Source of the DNA: Mesodorylaimus sp. YZB2_4
Lineage: Eukaryota > Nematoda > Enoplea > Dorylaimida > Dorylaimidae
NCBI GenBank assembly: GCA_030248295.1
Contig: JASANH010000959.1
Coordinates: 310,001 to 374,000, forward strand
Direction of reading: 5' to 3'
Length of the DNA: 64,000 nucleotides
The notes under the pieces are model-generated. The model was not told where the DNA came from. It ran no database searches and was given only the letters and a program-made list of their open reading frames with translations. Below, one piece after another: positions 48,501 through 59,030 of the stretch (positions within the stretch are counted from its first letter, which is position 1; the number at the start of each line of letters is the position of its first letter). The position numbers were made by a program, and so were the translations under genes.

Positions 48501-51183
48501 AAGTGGTCGTCATGCGGTCAGGGGGTAGAAGGGTCAAAAAATCGAGATTTTGTGCGGTCGACCTTTATGGATGGCCCTAAATGGACTGACCTTTCTTTCA
48601 CGGGTAAGCCATACAAGCTGACTGGAGGCAAATTTACGAGACCATACCGAGCACCGCGGGCAGCCATGTCTGCCATTATCAGAAGGCTCCCGAATACATA
48701 TGCGATGCTTGGAAAGCTGAAAGACGTTACGGTTAAACAAATTGAACCACCATGCAGTTGGTCTACTCACAATGTCAGAGGGATTAACATAAATGTGGCG
48801 CAAAGAAAGTACTGGAACTCGTTGGCCAAATACCAGGAATGCAGCATGCAAACCCGAGCTGATGGCACCACGTCAAAATTATTGAAGTACAGCAAATGAT
48901 GCCACCAAGTGTCCTTGCACAGATGGGTTTCTGTAGGCCAGAGTGGACCGCTCGAAAAATAATAAAATAATTCGCTATATATCCACAAGACGAAGGCGTA
49001 TGGTGGCGTCAATCTAGAAGAATGGTTCTGCTGCAGTGGGCTAAGCGCAGGAGAAAATAGGGCCAGCAAGCCACCCAAGGACAAAAACTTTGACTAAATC
49101 AAGCCGAGTCTCCCGTACCTGCGGCTGAAACATCAACTTAAGGGATTGATGTTTCCCCTGTGTCATAACTTACCACGCCCTCGGGTCACTGTTGTGTGTA
49201 TCACGACAGAACCTTGTCTTACCTGATGTAACGACGGAAATAATGCTTGAGCCAGAACCAAGGGCTGGTCAATGTCTGATCGCTGACTTTCTTCATCCAG
49301 TTGTAGGTCAGCACTAGCCCACTATAATAATGGCCGAGAATGAGAGAATCAGTTCACTTTGAATCACTCATACCTCATGATAAAAAATGTGTCCACGCCA
49401 TACGACCCCAATAGAAATATCAAGGTCCATTCATTCCCAGCCCCCTGCATATAAGTCGCATTGTCTAAAAGTCAGAATTAGGAAAAAATGTCACGTCTGA
49501 GTAACGAAGATCTTTTCATTACCGAGAAGCTCAAACTGAATGATTGAATGAAACAAAACAATCCAAACGAATGACAAAACTCTCATGCCATGCAGGCACT
49601 CAATCTGTCCGGGAATGATTCTATTTGAGTAAAGCTTTGAGCAGTTGGAGAGAATCGAGAAGGAGAGAAGCGATTTGATTGTTTTCCCTGAAAAAACCGC
49701 AAAAGTTTTCAATTCATGTAAGCTGATGTTTTTGGCCACGACAGACCCTTGCCATGAATTTGGCAAGTCTGCTTGCCCGTGCGCCTGACGTCTGGTTGGG
49801 CGGGGTGATCAGTCATCGGTGTTTGACTGCCTTGGTCCCGTGTGGTGGTTTGCTAGTAAGACTACTCCATATTCGTTGTGTTTAAGTACATTTAAATTGG
49901 TTGTTTTACATTCCTCTATATGTCTGAAAACTGCAGTTGGCAGAATCATGGGTAAGCTTGAAAGTATATTGCTGCTAAAATTGCTCAAAGTTTGACCAAA
50001 ATTATCTTTTTTGTCGTTTGCTCGCAAAGTCCGATTTGTAGGCCTGCCCATGTCTGCTGCAATCCTGGGAATACGTCTTTTGTAGTTTGATATGGTAACT
50101 TCTTGCGTGAGAGTCGGCTGATAATATAAATTACTTAAGCTGCAACAGAGTGTAAGATCTATCTATTTAACCACACCACCCACCTGTTAGATGTGATTTA
50201 TGTTTTCCGCTGATTATGACTTTTCTAGCGTTTTTGTTCGGACTTTCACAATTTCGTACGTATCGCCGCAGTAAGATGCCATCCCACACGGTTGCTGTGA
50301 CCAGTGCGACAAACAAGAATACACATCCTGCTCTAAAATGACAAAGCCTTTTTTCTTTCTTGATTAACGCGCTCCTCGCTCACTTACACTGCGAATATGG
50401 CCGAGTAGTCCTGCATGAAGTTCGGCAGACGCTCGCCGCATTGCACAGAAACCTTTTTCACTTGGCTCAATTTGGAGACTGTAAGTATTCCAGTCTAAAA
50501 ATGATGTCAAGCATACTCGTCCCGTCCTTACCCGCATGGCGTATGTCTTGACCGTTGCAGGAATCAGGGACGCATAGTCCTAACTGAATCTTATCGAGCA
50601 ACCCAGCTGGAATCATAGCTGTACAATATCTGCCCATAAATTGTCTGGAACTGTTCGAAGGAACGTTTCGAATTGCCAAGCACTCGGAATAGGAGCCCAG
50701 CCAAAATTTGTTACCGAAACCAACGGCTGGTGGTCGACGACCCTGAGCATCCATCACTGAAAAAATTGAGTCAAAGTCTCCTACGAGATGAGGCAAGAAT
50801 GCTTACAATATTTGGCCCAGCTATACTCATTGATACAGGTGTTACTGGAACAAGTGGTCAGCATTGCCCAAGCATTTTGCACTGTCTCGAGACCGTGGGT
50901 GCATTCAGCACTGATATTCAATGCCCCCAGAATGGAGGCCGTTTTGTTCGTGAGTAACCCACTGACCGCACTCTATCAGATCATAAACACCATGTATGGC
51001 GGTACTTGAAGTCATCCGTGATCTTACCACAATCAATTCAGCCTCGGCAACGCCCTGCACGTCGATAGGAATAGTCGAAATTTTGACATCGCCGACAAAT
51101 AAAGAGCTCTGATTTCTATCTGCCCCTTCGACAATGCGGGGTAGATAGAAGCAAAGAGTCAAGAGAATTAGTTGCCTTGTCAT
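45592..51183 (-). CDS. NRF-6-type membrane acyltransferase, copy D (14 exons)
   Basis: Exons in transcript order: 51028-51183, 50807-50972, 50532-50756, 50388-50478, 50184-50332, 49523-49687, 49374-49464, 49223-49321, 48771-49013, 48591-48716, 46290-46428, 46051-46225, 45841-45986 and 45592-45786. All are GT-AG and in phase, giving 721 residues. Domains run as in copies B and C: signal peptide (MTRQLILLTLCFYLP), NRF domain with its cysteine pattern, a membrane segment in exon 5, then acyltransferase-3 with ECLHGMRVLSFVWIVLFHS and WYLANEFQYF. The tail is charged (NNTERTKKTVRRENLTIREG) and unlike that of copy B. Intron 10 (46429-48590) is filled by a 1.6 kb non-autonomous element; other introns are mostly short. 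The donor of intron 7 is AG-GTATGAG. It appears functional. Its upstream 560 bases are almost identical to those of copy C, so the two probably share expression. Confidence 0.92.
46977..48578. mobile_element. 1.6 kb non-autonomous element G (copy 1) in intron 10 of NRF copy D
   Basis: The ends are inverted (GGGCCATCCATAAAGGTCGA and its complement), each followed inward by G- or C-runs with CGGTCGACC. It matches 52537-53960 in the opposite orientation over most of its length, including the inner landmark CGCAAAACTTT near 48285. It has no transposase. A tRNA-like block lies inside at 47268-47365. It fills almost the whole intron, 12 bases from exon 10. Confidence 0.85.
47268..47365 (+). repeat. 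tRNA-like block inside element G
   Basis: An A-box-like ATGGCCAAGCTGATTTAGG and a B-box-like GGTTCTATTCC are spaced as in a tRNA. The same block lies inverted in the second copy of the element at about 53630-53725. It looks like an embedded tRNA-derived SINE head; folding into a full cloverleaf is not convincing. Confidence 0.5.
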
Positions 51184-51545
51184 CTTCGTGAAATGCGCCT
51201 TAAAAACCTCAACTGGCTCCCTTGAGGGGCACCTTTTTTGGGCTATACCGCGTGGGGAACGAATGTTCTCGCGAAAGACAGTGTGCAGACAGTGCGCAGA
51301 GTATTTCATTTTAACTATTTATGGTTTCGATGTCTGGCATGATGAAGATCCTGTTCCACACTTTGTTTCGCGCAGTCATTGTAATGCGTAGAGATCAAAC
51401 AGACGTCCGTATCCTGTGTCTACTGTCATCACACCTCCACTGTACCGGCAGTCGTCAACGTACACTACGTAGTCCGCAAAGACAGACTTATGAAATTACA
51501 TATCGCGAGAAAAATTCTAACCGCCCGCACGTCCTATAAATTACT

Positions 51546-51728
51546 CTAACCACGTGCTAGTTTATCTCTTGACGCATCTTCGCTGATATTATGCGCTTTC
51601 GTCTGTGCAGCCAGTTGCGCAAGCTGTACTTCAAATATCTCCAATAAAATTGGGTCTCGAGCCACGATCGGTGGTAAATTTCGCAGATATGGCCGCACTA
51701 AGCGGGCGGAGCGGGGACTAACAGTCAA
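51546..51728 (-). other. Possible terminal exon or small ORF, copy D flank
   Basis: It has the same 60-codon open stretch and stop as at 41588-41770 and lacks an ATG. See that entry; function unknown. Confidence 0.25.
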
Positions 51729-51748
51729 ACAGCGCCTTCAGTTTGCGT

Positions 51749-52264
51749 CATGGCCATACTATATGAGATAAATCACTGGCTCGCACCGACGCGGGCGCCC
51801 CCTAACGGTATGAATCAGTCAGCGTGGCCGGCTTTCTCCATGAAAGCCCGGAAAGGAATGATAACAAATGAGCAGTACCAAGAGGCATGAAATCAGTTAA
51901 ATGTGGACAATTTGAACTGTCATCACGTTCAGGCGAAAACATCATTATTTTGAATTTGCCGCCAGTCACGTTCGAAGCATACTGTACGAAGCTGCGCAAT
52001 ATAGTCAGCTTGCCGCATCCTAGCAGACGGGACCGATAAGAACCTGATTGGCGGCAAATTCAAAATAATGATGTTTTCGCCTGAACGTGATGACAGTTCA
52101 AATTGTCCACATTTAACTGATTTCATGCCTCTTGGTACTGCTCATTTGTTATCATTCCTTTCCGGGCTTTCATGGAGAATGCCGGCCACGGTGACTGATT
52201 CATACCGTTAGGGGGCGCCCGCGTCGGTGCGAGCCAGTGATTGATCACATATAGTATAGCCATG
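51749..52264. mobile_element. 516-bp foldback element with 8-bp target duplication
   Basis: Arms of about 220 bp are inverted copies. The left begins CATGGCCATACTATATG and the right ends CATATAGTATAGCCATG. The octamer GTTTGCGT is repeated directly on both sides (51741-51748 and 52265-52272). The duplicated copy C flank has a single related octamer and no element (41783-41790), confirming the borders. An 8-bp duplication suggests hAT- or P-like mobilisation. Confidence 0.92.
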
Positions 52265-52536
52265 GTTTGCGTGCTGCGCACTGCTGCACTGTACACTCTA
52301 GTGTTCGACTGACCGATTGGAGGTACAGTAGCTGTGCTCGCAATCCCGATCCCAATCCCAATCTAGATCCCAATCCTGATCCTGAAATTGAGGGGCAGAT
52401 TCAAATATTCTTTGAAATGAGGTATACATATATGTCTGATAATTCCTGGTATGCACTACAATGCTTCCTCGAGAAGAAAACCTAAGAAACATTTGTACGA
52501 AGACTTTTGGGACACCGTGTATAGAGCTGGCGTTCG

Positions 52537-53960
52537 GAGAGACAAGAGGCCATCGAGAAAGGTCGACAGCACAAAATCTCGATTTTTGACCCCCCCCCCC
52601 TCCACCTGACCGCGTGCCGACAACTTATCGCGAACCCCCCCTCAAAAATGGTCGACCACTTCAGCCATACCCCCACCTTCCAAACGCAGTAAGGTGAAAT
52701 GTTTCATCTTATGCTTTCTTGAGCTCGACAAGGTGCCCTCTCCTATGAAGACAAATCTTTTTTTGATTTATGGAGCGGATTTATAGAAAGCCTCCATAAG
52801 CTTTTGTATCGGATTTTGTAAAAGCCTCCATAAACTTTTCTCCATATTTTTTAAAAAGTTTCGCGGGTTGGGCCGCGCCGGCCCAGTTCTCCATGGGACT
52901 TCCAATCATAATAGCTGGCGAGCAGTCATGATATGATAAGCCAGGCTGTTAGATGACTAGGGATAGGTTGGGATTCCAATCTCGATCCTGATCATGACAT
53001 TGAGGCGTCGGGATTCTGCTAATAATAATTATTATTATATGCATAGGCATGGTAGGTGCACTCTGATCCATCATATCTGCGATGAAGAGACGACAGCAAC
53101 ATCGGTTCAAGTCGATAATGATAGCATTACTAATTTTACTTAGCCCAGGCCAACCTTGCTGGACGCGTATCGAAACTGCGTATGTACTTATCGATTTCAG
53201 CTTCTGTATAATGACTGAACATTGACCTGATAAAAAGCTTAAAAAACCTGGATGACTAAAGTGTGCTTAGTGAGGAAAATAGACTCATCTCCTTCGTGTG
53301 CAAGCAATAGATGACCTCAAACAAAAAATCCCGATCCCGATTGGACTTGCCCTGATCCTGATCCCAGAAAAAGGTGATCCCGATCAATCCCTGAAAGGGT
53401 CTAGCTCTCACTGCAGGCTCCCTGTGTCTTCACTGGGAGCGCCTCCACACGAGGGCATCCTGGGTGAGAAGGGGCTTAGGCTTGACTTAGTCAGGGACCT
53501 TCCTGACTGGTGTTCGAGGACAGTTTCCCAATTCTGTGCTCCTTGGGTGGCGTCCGCCATTTGACAGTAGCAGGGATCTCGCCCAGAGCCAGGTGTCCAA
53601 AGTCTGGCTACAAGCTACTAAACTGCCTTCCTCCGTCGGAATAGAACCTCGGCCTTTCAGTCAAGGTTGCTGGGCAGCAGGCGGATCAACGCCTTAACCA
53701 GCTTAGCCGTCGCCTCCCTATTTTTCCCCTTCGGATCAGATGCCATTTAAGTTGGGAATAAAAGTCCTGAAAAATCCGACATTGCATTATCGAGAACAAA
53801 CGACCAGGGAAAAGAGGACAAAGAGTTTTGGAGGTCTGAACGCGCACTACTGGTGAAGATAATAGGTGTTTTTTGTCATCAAAAGTTTAAAAATTTGCTA
53901 CGGTCGACCATTGGCCGCTACCCCTTCTCCGTAGCACAGTTTGGTCTATAGTGGTCGAGC
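52537..53960. mobile_element. Non-autonomous element G (copy 2), inverted relative to copy 1
   Basis: The left end (AGAGGCCATCGAGAAAGGTC) with its C-run matches the right end of 46977-48578. The right side (GGTCGACCATTGGCCGCTAC) matches the left end of that copy. Inner blocks match in reversed order, including the tRNA-like block. The right terminus is decayed, so the border is approximate. Confidence 0.78.
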
Positions 53961-54139
53961 AGTTCTTTTGCATTTGAAGTACTGAATGGACATTTTGCCT
54001 GGTGAGCTAAAGTTGTTTTAAATTTTTGTTCTTTATGCTATGATACATTCCCATATCGTACATTCATCAAAGCAGCAGAAGGTGCTCTTCTACAATTGGG
54101 TCGTCGGCTCGCTTTGCAGCAATCATCATATAAAAAAAT

Positions 54140-54481
54140 ATGTCTGGTCGTACCAGCGAGACGCAGCTGTGGCTTCAGTGGAAAGTCGCAGCACAAGCGT
54201 CTTATGACCGATATGCCTCGAAAGACGAAAAGAATCGGTGAGTAATTCTGTCACTGCTTTTTAGCTTCAAATTACCTCCATTTGCATGTTTCATGTATCG
54301 CTTATTGAATCCACGTGGCCAGCCGAAATGTCCGCTCATTTCCGACTGTTTAGAGAAACATTTTCCTAATTACGACAAAGCCATTACATTTTCCCATCGC
54401 GCGGATCGAGGGTCCGAAGTCCTGCATTCCTCCCATCATTACCCAAAATCAGCGAGCTTTTTCAAACACACTAATTTTTAA
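54140..54481 (+). CDS. Possible two-exon small gene, function unknown
   Basis: Exon 54140-54237 starts with ATG and ends at a good donor (AATCG-GTGAGT). Exon 54265-54481 follows a 27-nt gap with an acceptor TTTTTAG; phases match and give 104 residues. The gap is shorter than the usual intron here, which is a serious doubt. The product is hydrophilic with four cysteines (FACFMYRLL; PKCPLISDC) and no signal peptide. I recognise no family. It could be a gene fragment left after transposon activity. Confidence 0.3.
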
Positions 54482-54703
54482 GGAGGATTTGGGTGAAATC
54501 TATGGCGAAGCAAATATGTTTGTTTTTTTTTTTAATAAACGGCAATATTTATGTGGTTATAAAAAGTTTCTGGCAGTATCATCTACGAATTTTTCATTAG
54601 TGCTTGCTCCAAATGATTATTTTTTAGATACGATGATAGAAGTTATGGTTTGCTCTTTTGGATTACTCAAAGAACTGGGAAATTCGATGTGGAAATTACT
54701 GAT

Positions 54704-54756
54704 GTTTTGGCCGAGTGTTTTGATACTTCTTAAGTGTCAAAACACTCGGCCAAAAC
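54704..54756. repeat. 53-bp hairpin
   Basis: The arms GTTTTGGCCGAGTGTTTTGA and complement, plus four further pairs after one mismatch, enclose a loop of about 3 bases. The surrounding 181-codon open frame (54489-55034) depends on this hairpin and on a CACGTGG-rich stretch, and is not convincing as a gene. Confidence 0.85.
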
Positions 54757-55034
54757 ACTCGTACTGTCACCGATATTTTGCCTTTAGAGCATTAGGAATC
54801 GCAATATCGAAATTTCGTGTATGGTTCCTATGTGTCTATGATTTTCAAGCATCATGTGCTGTAGATAAAAAATATTTAAAACCGCGTGGTCAGTGCATGC
54901 TAACCACATGGAGGACATGCCGCAAGACATGGGAATCACATGGAAGCCGCTTGATGAGCAGCCGTGTGGTTGCCAAACAAGGCCACGTGGAATCACTGAC
55001 AGTCCACGCTGGCCCACGTGGTACTCGTGGGTGA

Positions 55035-55210
55035 CCGGGGTCGTGGCCTAGCGGGTTAAGGCGTCTGCCTTCCACGTTGGGTGTGCATTTATACAAAGGG
55101 AGGGTTCGAATCCCGCCTTGGTACAAAATGATTGTTAAATATGTGTTCCTTAGCTCTCGAGTGCGCCTAGAGTGCTTGGCTAGGGGTAAAGAGTGACATG
55201 ACATGACATG
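55035..55210 (+). repeat. tRNA-derived SINE (family 1), plus-strand copy
   Basis: The head has an A box (GTGGCCTAGCGGG) and a canonical B box (GGTTCGAATCC). The body repeats the CTCGAGTGCGC landmark of the other two copies. The tail is (TGACA)n: three GACAT units at 55194-55210. It is the best-preserved head of the three. Confidence 0.88.
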
Positions 55211-55516
55211 ATTCGTGTTGAGAAGCAAGCCATATGAGCCCACGTGAAAAAATCAGGCCTCCAAGTGGGATCCATCTGCTAACACATGGACTGATGTGGG
55301 ATGAGGAATCTAGGTATACTCCATCATTTTATAAAAGATCTCGTCTTTGATCGCCCGAAGGTGATCTATCATACAGTGTTTTTCCCTATCTTTCGCTGAG
55401 AAAGCACAGCTTAATGTAACTTCTCCATAATGACAGGACAGATCTTCAAAAGCCAGTCACTCTTCCAAGAAACTTTTCCAAATAGGAAAATACATTTATA
55501 ACCTTAAGCCTTCCCA

Positions 55517-57386
55517 TCAATTTGCTCTGACTCTTTCAGTCTTCAATCGAATATAATCAGCAAAAAATAAAATCACCTGCACGAACGTCATTAGTGTTGC
55601 CCCCACGAACAAGCCCAATGTCCCGCCAACATTGTTAATCAGATCTGTAAAACTGTATGTGCTGACTTCGAAAAATGTCAACGTCTCGCCATCATATTTG
55701 GCCGAATGCTCTATCTGAATCTCGAAATATGAATGGTCCTGACCAATTGGCTTCCGATTGTTGCTTCCGTTTTCTACGTATTTAAATGCCTTTTGCTCGA
55801 TATATTTCGGAGCTGGTAAGCGCTGCTGCCATTGCACATTAAGCCTGTGCATTGTTTTGTCACATTGCACATTAAGCCACAGCCATTGCACATTAAGCCT
55901 TGTAAGAATCTGTATTCTGGTAATCAATATAAGATAAGTTATCCCGCGTAAATTGTTCCAGCAGGTTGCACAATTCGAATGGGCTCAAAGTTTCATTTAC
56001 TAATGAATATGTCAATGATCGGCAGTTTAGGTCGATTTTGTGCATTTTATTGATAAATTGAACAACGCACAAAGTTTCAGTGTAGTTCTCCTCAATTTCA
56101 GTTAAATTTAGGCATCTCCATCCTAGTTTGTTAATAGTGACCAGATGTTTAACGTCGAGCATTATATTTGTGCGAAAAGAAGTCATGGCGTAGACTGAAG
56201 GTGGCGGACTATACAGCAGGCTGGGATTGGAATACAGGTGCAGCCATAAGTCTGGTGGCATTCGGACAATATCCAGTGTTTTATCTTCAAAGTTCATTGC
56301 AAGAGTTAGAGCTGCAGATAAACTTCTGCCAGCTGCTGGTGTCGAAATTACATAACATGCCTGGTAATGTAGAAATATTTTTCCTAACGATTTGATACCA
56401 TCACTTTTTAATAATTTTATTCCCATTTTTGCATTGGTTCGATCTTCTATGGAATAAACTGTTTTTAGATCGATAGCTAAAGCGTTGTAGTAATCGATTA
56501 GTGATGAAAAATTACGCGATTTGTAAAACGCATGAAACTCAGTTTTCGCCTTCTCAATTTCACTCGTGTTTAATCGGATTATTCCTGCGAATGAATTCGC
56601 ATAGCCCAGTGAATATTGGAAGGTTTCTGGGCTAAGACCCCAGGCGAGAGCCTTCTCTGCATCCATCCATGGTGCAGGGCAAAGACCGATAGGAGGCATA
56701 TCGAAGAAAGAGGACGCATATAGTTTCACCTGGAAATTAAGTGCTTGTAAGGTACAGGATTTGAGGTTTCAGGCAGGTGATTTTAACATATTTTAATTTC
56801 CTGCTGTTTTTTAAACTCTTCACAAGAAAAAAATTAGTAAACGACAGAAAGATTTGAAAGAATGCGACTCGACAGTACGAATGATAATCTTATCCTGTGG
56901 CCTCTAAAATTGAGGGTACTTCTTAAAATATCGCTGCAGCCATATTTTTAGACTTTTCCCAGTGCCCCTGGACAGATCAATATGACGAAATTTACCCAAT
57001 TCTGCGTGTTTCCACCCACATAGGGCAATATAAAATTTGAGTTGTTTTGGCCCGCGGGTCGATCGTGTCAGGTCCCTTTTTCAGAACAGATACGACCAAT
57101 ATAATATTCTGGCATGTCTTTAGAGTCAGAATGACGCGGTCAGGCGATGAAGGACAAAGCAGCCGCTTTATATCTCTTTCAAAAAACCTGAGTAACTCAC
57201 TTTTGTTGCTGTCGCTTCCGCAAAATATTCTTCCGCCGTCTTATATGTGAAAAATACTGTTGCCGCTACGCCGGTCAAAAAACAAGATGGCCCAAATTAT
57301 TTTCAAACTTGAATGTTTGCTATCAGCGATTTCTTCAAGTCCAATAACGCCAGTAACAACGTTTGCAAAGCGCTCATGAAACGAAG
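55517..57386 (-). pseudogene. DEG/ENaC-type sodium channel gene, apparently broken
   Basis: Three blocks are recognisable on the minus strand. 57201-57386 holds the N-terminal cytoplasmic end and first membrane segment (SLKIIWAILFF…TGVAATVFFTYK) and ends at a GTGAGT donor. 55904-56729, after an acceptor CCAG, holds the extracellular region (FFDMPPIGLCPAP onward). 55517-55820 holds the pre-pore and second membrane segment (YSFTDLINNVGGTLGLFVGA…), characteristic of amiloride-sensitive channels including the GLF-x-G selectivity-region signature. Two lesions are visible. One T too many in a T6 run (57277-57282) shifts frame within TM1. Between blocks two and three, a stop and frame change coincide with three copies of a 18-base repeat (55828-55900) with no usable splice sites. 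The extracellular region has fewer cysteines than usual. The first lesion could be a sequencing error; the second is harder to excuse. Confidence 0.75.
55828..55900. repeat. Three-copy 18-base repeat disrupting the channel gene
   Basis: The unit CCATTGCACATTAAGCC(T) occurs at about 55829, 55862 and 55883 with short variable spacers. Each unit places a stop (TAA) in the channel frame on the minus strand. Confidence 0.8.
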
Positions 57387-58697
57387 CTAGAAAGCATAAC
57401 ACAGCCCACATTAACTAAAATCACAGACGAAAACTACAAATTATTATTTCCAATTAGTCGGAGGCGGGGAAGTAATTCGAAGGGAGCTATCTGAAGGGAA
57501 TTAAAATGTTATGCTCATTTTGCCATCGAAATTCTCCCAAATAAATGATGATTATATTCTCAAAGTTAGACTAAGAATCGTTGACGTACATGGAATTCAT
57601 TCACCGAGCATAGGTTCCTTCCCTGTCTCTGCCCCACGCCTGAGCCTTTACCGATACCTACTCGTAATTACTTCAGTATTGAGCGGTTTTCCCCAGAAAA
57701 AACCATAATCCTACTCGAGTACGTTCAGTACGTTTGTCCCCATCTGAACGTACCTAGACCGTAGACCTACTCGAGTGCGTTCAGATGGGGACAAAACGAC
57801 CAGGTCTCCGGTGAGATGTCTGTGAACCACTCAGCTGCTTGAAGCCTCTTCAGCGTAATCTGACCATTTCCCCGCATCAAATTCGTGTTTAGTGCTGAAC
57901 TCTTTACTTATATGTTAGCCGAGGCCTGGTGCTCAGAAAAAAATCTAAAATTGATTTCCTTCATGAGGGGGGATATTGCTTTTCGGGACTCCAGAGCGTG
58001 GTGCGGTTCGTATCCCTCGCTCCCAAAGCTTCTTTTCGTTTTTAATTCTTTTTAGAACAAATATAATGGCTAAGAGTTACCAGTGGTGTAGCGATCGCTA
58101 GCTGACAAAATTCGTTCCAGTTGGCCAACTTTATTCACTAATTCTATTGTTTTCTTTTTCTCCGATTCCAGATCATTTTTCAAATCGATAATAGAAATCT
58201 CCGTATCTTTAGAATTCACCATCGTGTTGTTATTGATAAACGTTTATGCACTACCTTGTGAGACAAATAAAGTCATAGGAACCAACGGAAACTGCAATGA
58301 AGTGGTGTGCAAATATCCGGGCTAGCGCCCTTTCTAATACGGAAGGCATATCCTCCTTGCAAGCACTGCTGTACCTACTGTTTGCCGTAGCCTGACGGTT
58401 TCATTAAATTAGTAATAATGCATTGTGTGAATGGGAACTCGCGGATATTTTCTTTCCTTTTCCACTGTTCTATCTTTAAAAGAACAAAAAAGATAGGATA
58501 TACGGATATTGATTCGGCTGCTATGTATGCACACAAACCTTCAGAGTTTCCTTAGCTCATATTACTTTTACTGATTGGCACACTACAGAACATCTCATAA
58601 TACTGGAAATCATTGAGAGCTGATTGCATGAACGATAAATAGTAGACCACTACAATACTTAGTAGGTTTCCTGGTTACTCTTCCAACGGCGTACTTT
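57387..58697. other. Gene-free interval left of the Kolobok-like element
   Basis: Any 5' exon of the channel gene should lie here but none is identifiable. Inverted words around GTTCAGATGGGGACAAA at 57705-57800 form a small imperfect foldback. I see nothing else I can support. Confidence 0.4.
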
Positions 58698-59030
58698 TTA
58701 AAGACGACCTGCACTGTAGGGTCGATGACTAAGAACAAAAAAGAACTTTTCACAGTGCCACTCAGCTCCGTCATAGACCACAAATCTAAAAAAAAAAAAT
58801 TTCCGGCCCCCTCCTTGTCGAGATCTAGAAGTTCGGCAGTTTCCCGCGCATAATGAGCAGGTTCCATGGTTCAAATTGGGGTTGTCTGCTGCGCGCGCGA
58901 AATCGCGTGACGAAAAACACGAAAGATATCTTTTCTGGAAATACGTACGTAAGCCTAATCGCATGTGAATCGTTCAGATTTTCGGCAGCAGACTTCCTTG
59001 GGTTTCCCTCGATTAGCTTGTTTAGTTATA

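Larger units (their letters stand above)
50276..52630. repeat. Segmental duplication, copy D side (pairs with 40300-42115)
   Basis: It is nearly identical to the copy C side from within exon 5 to the C-rich element end near 52600, with extra sequence at 51749-52264 (a foldback insertion) and at 52343-52385 (short CCCGATCCCAATC-type repeats). Confidence 0.88.

Noticed and set aside
54489..55034. 181-codon open frame as a gene
   Set aside because: It reads through a 53-bp hairpin and a CACGTGG-rich array; the translation has no domain character.
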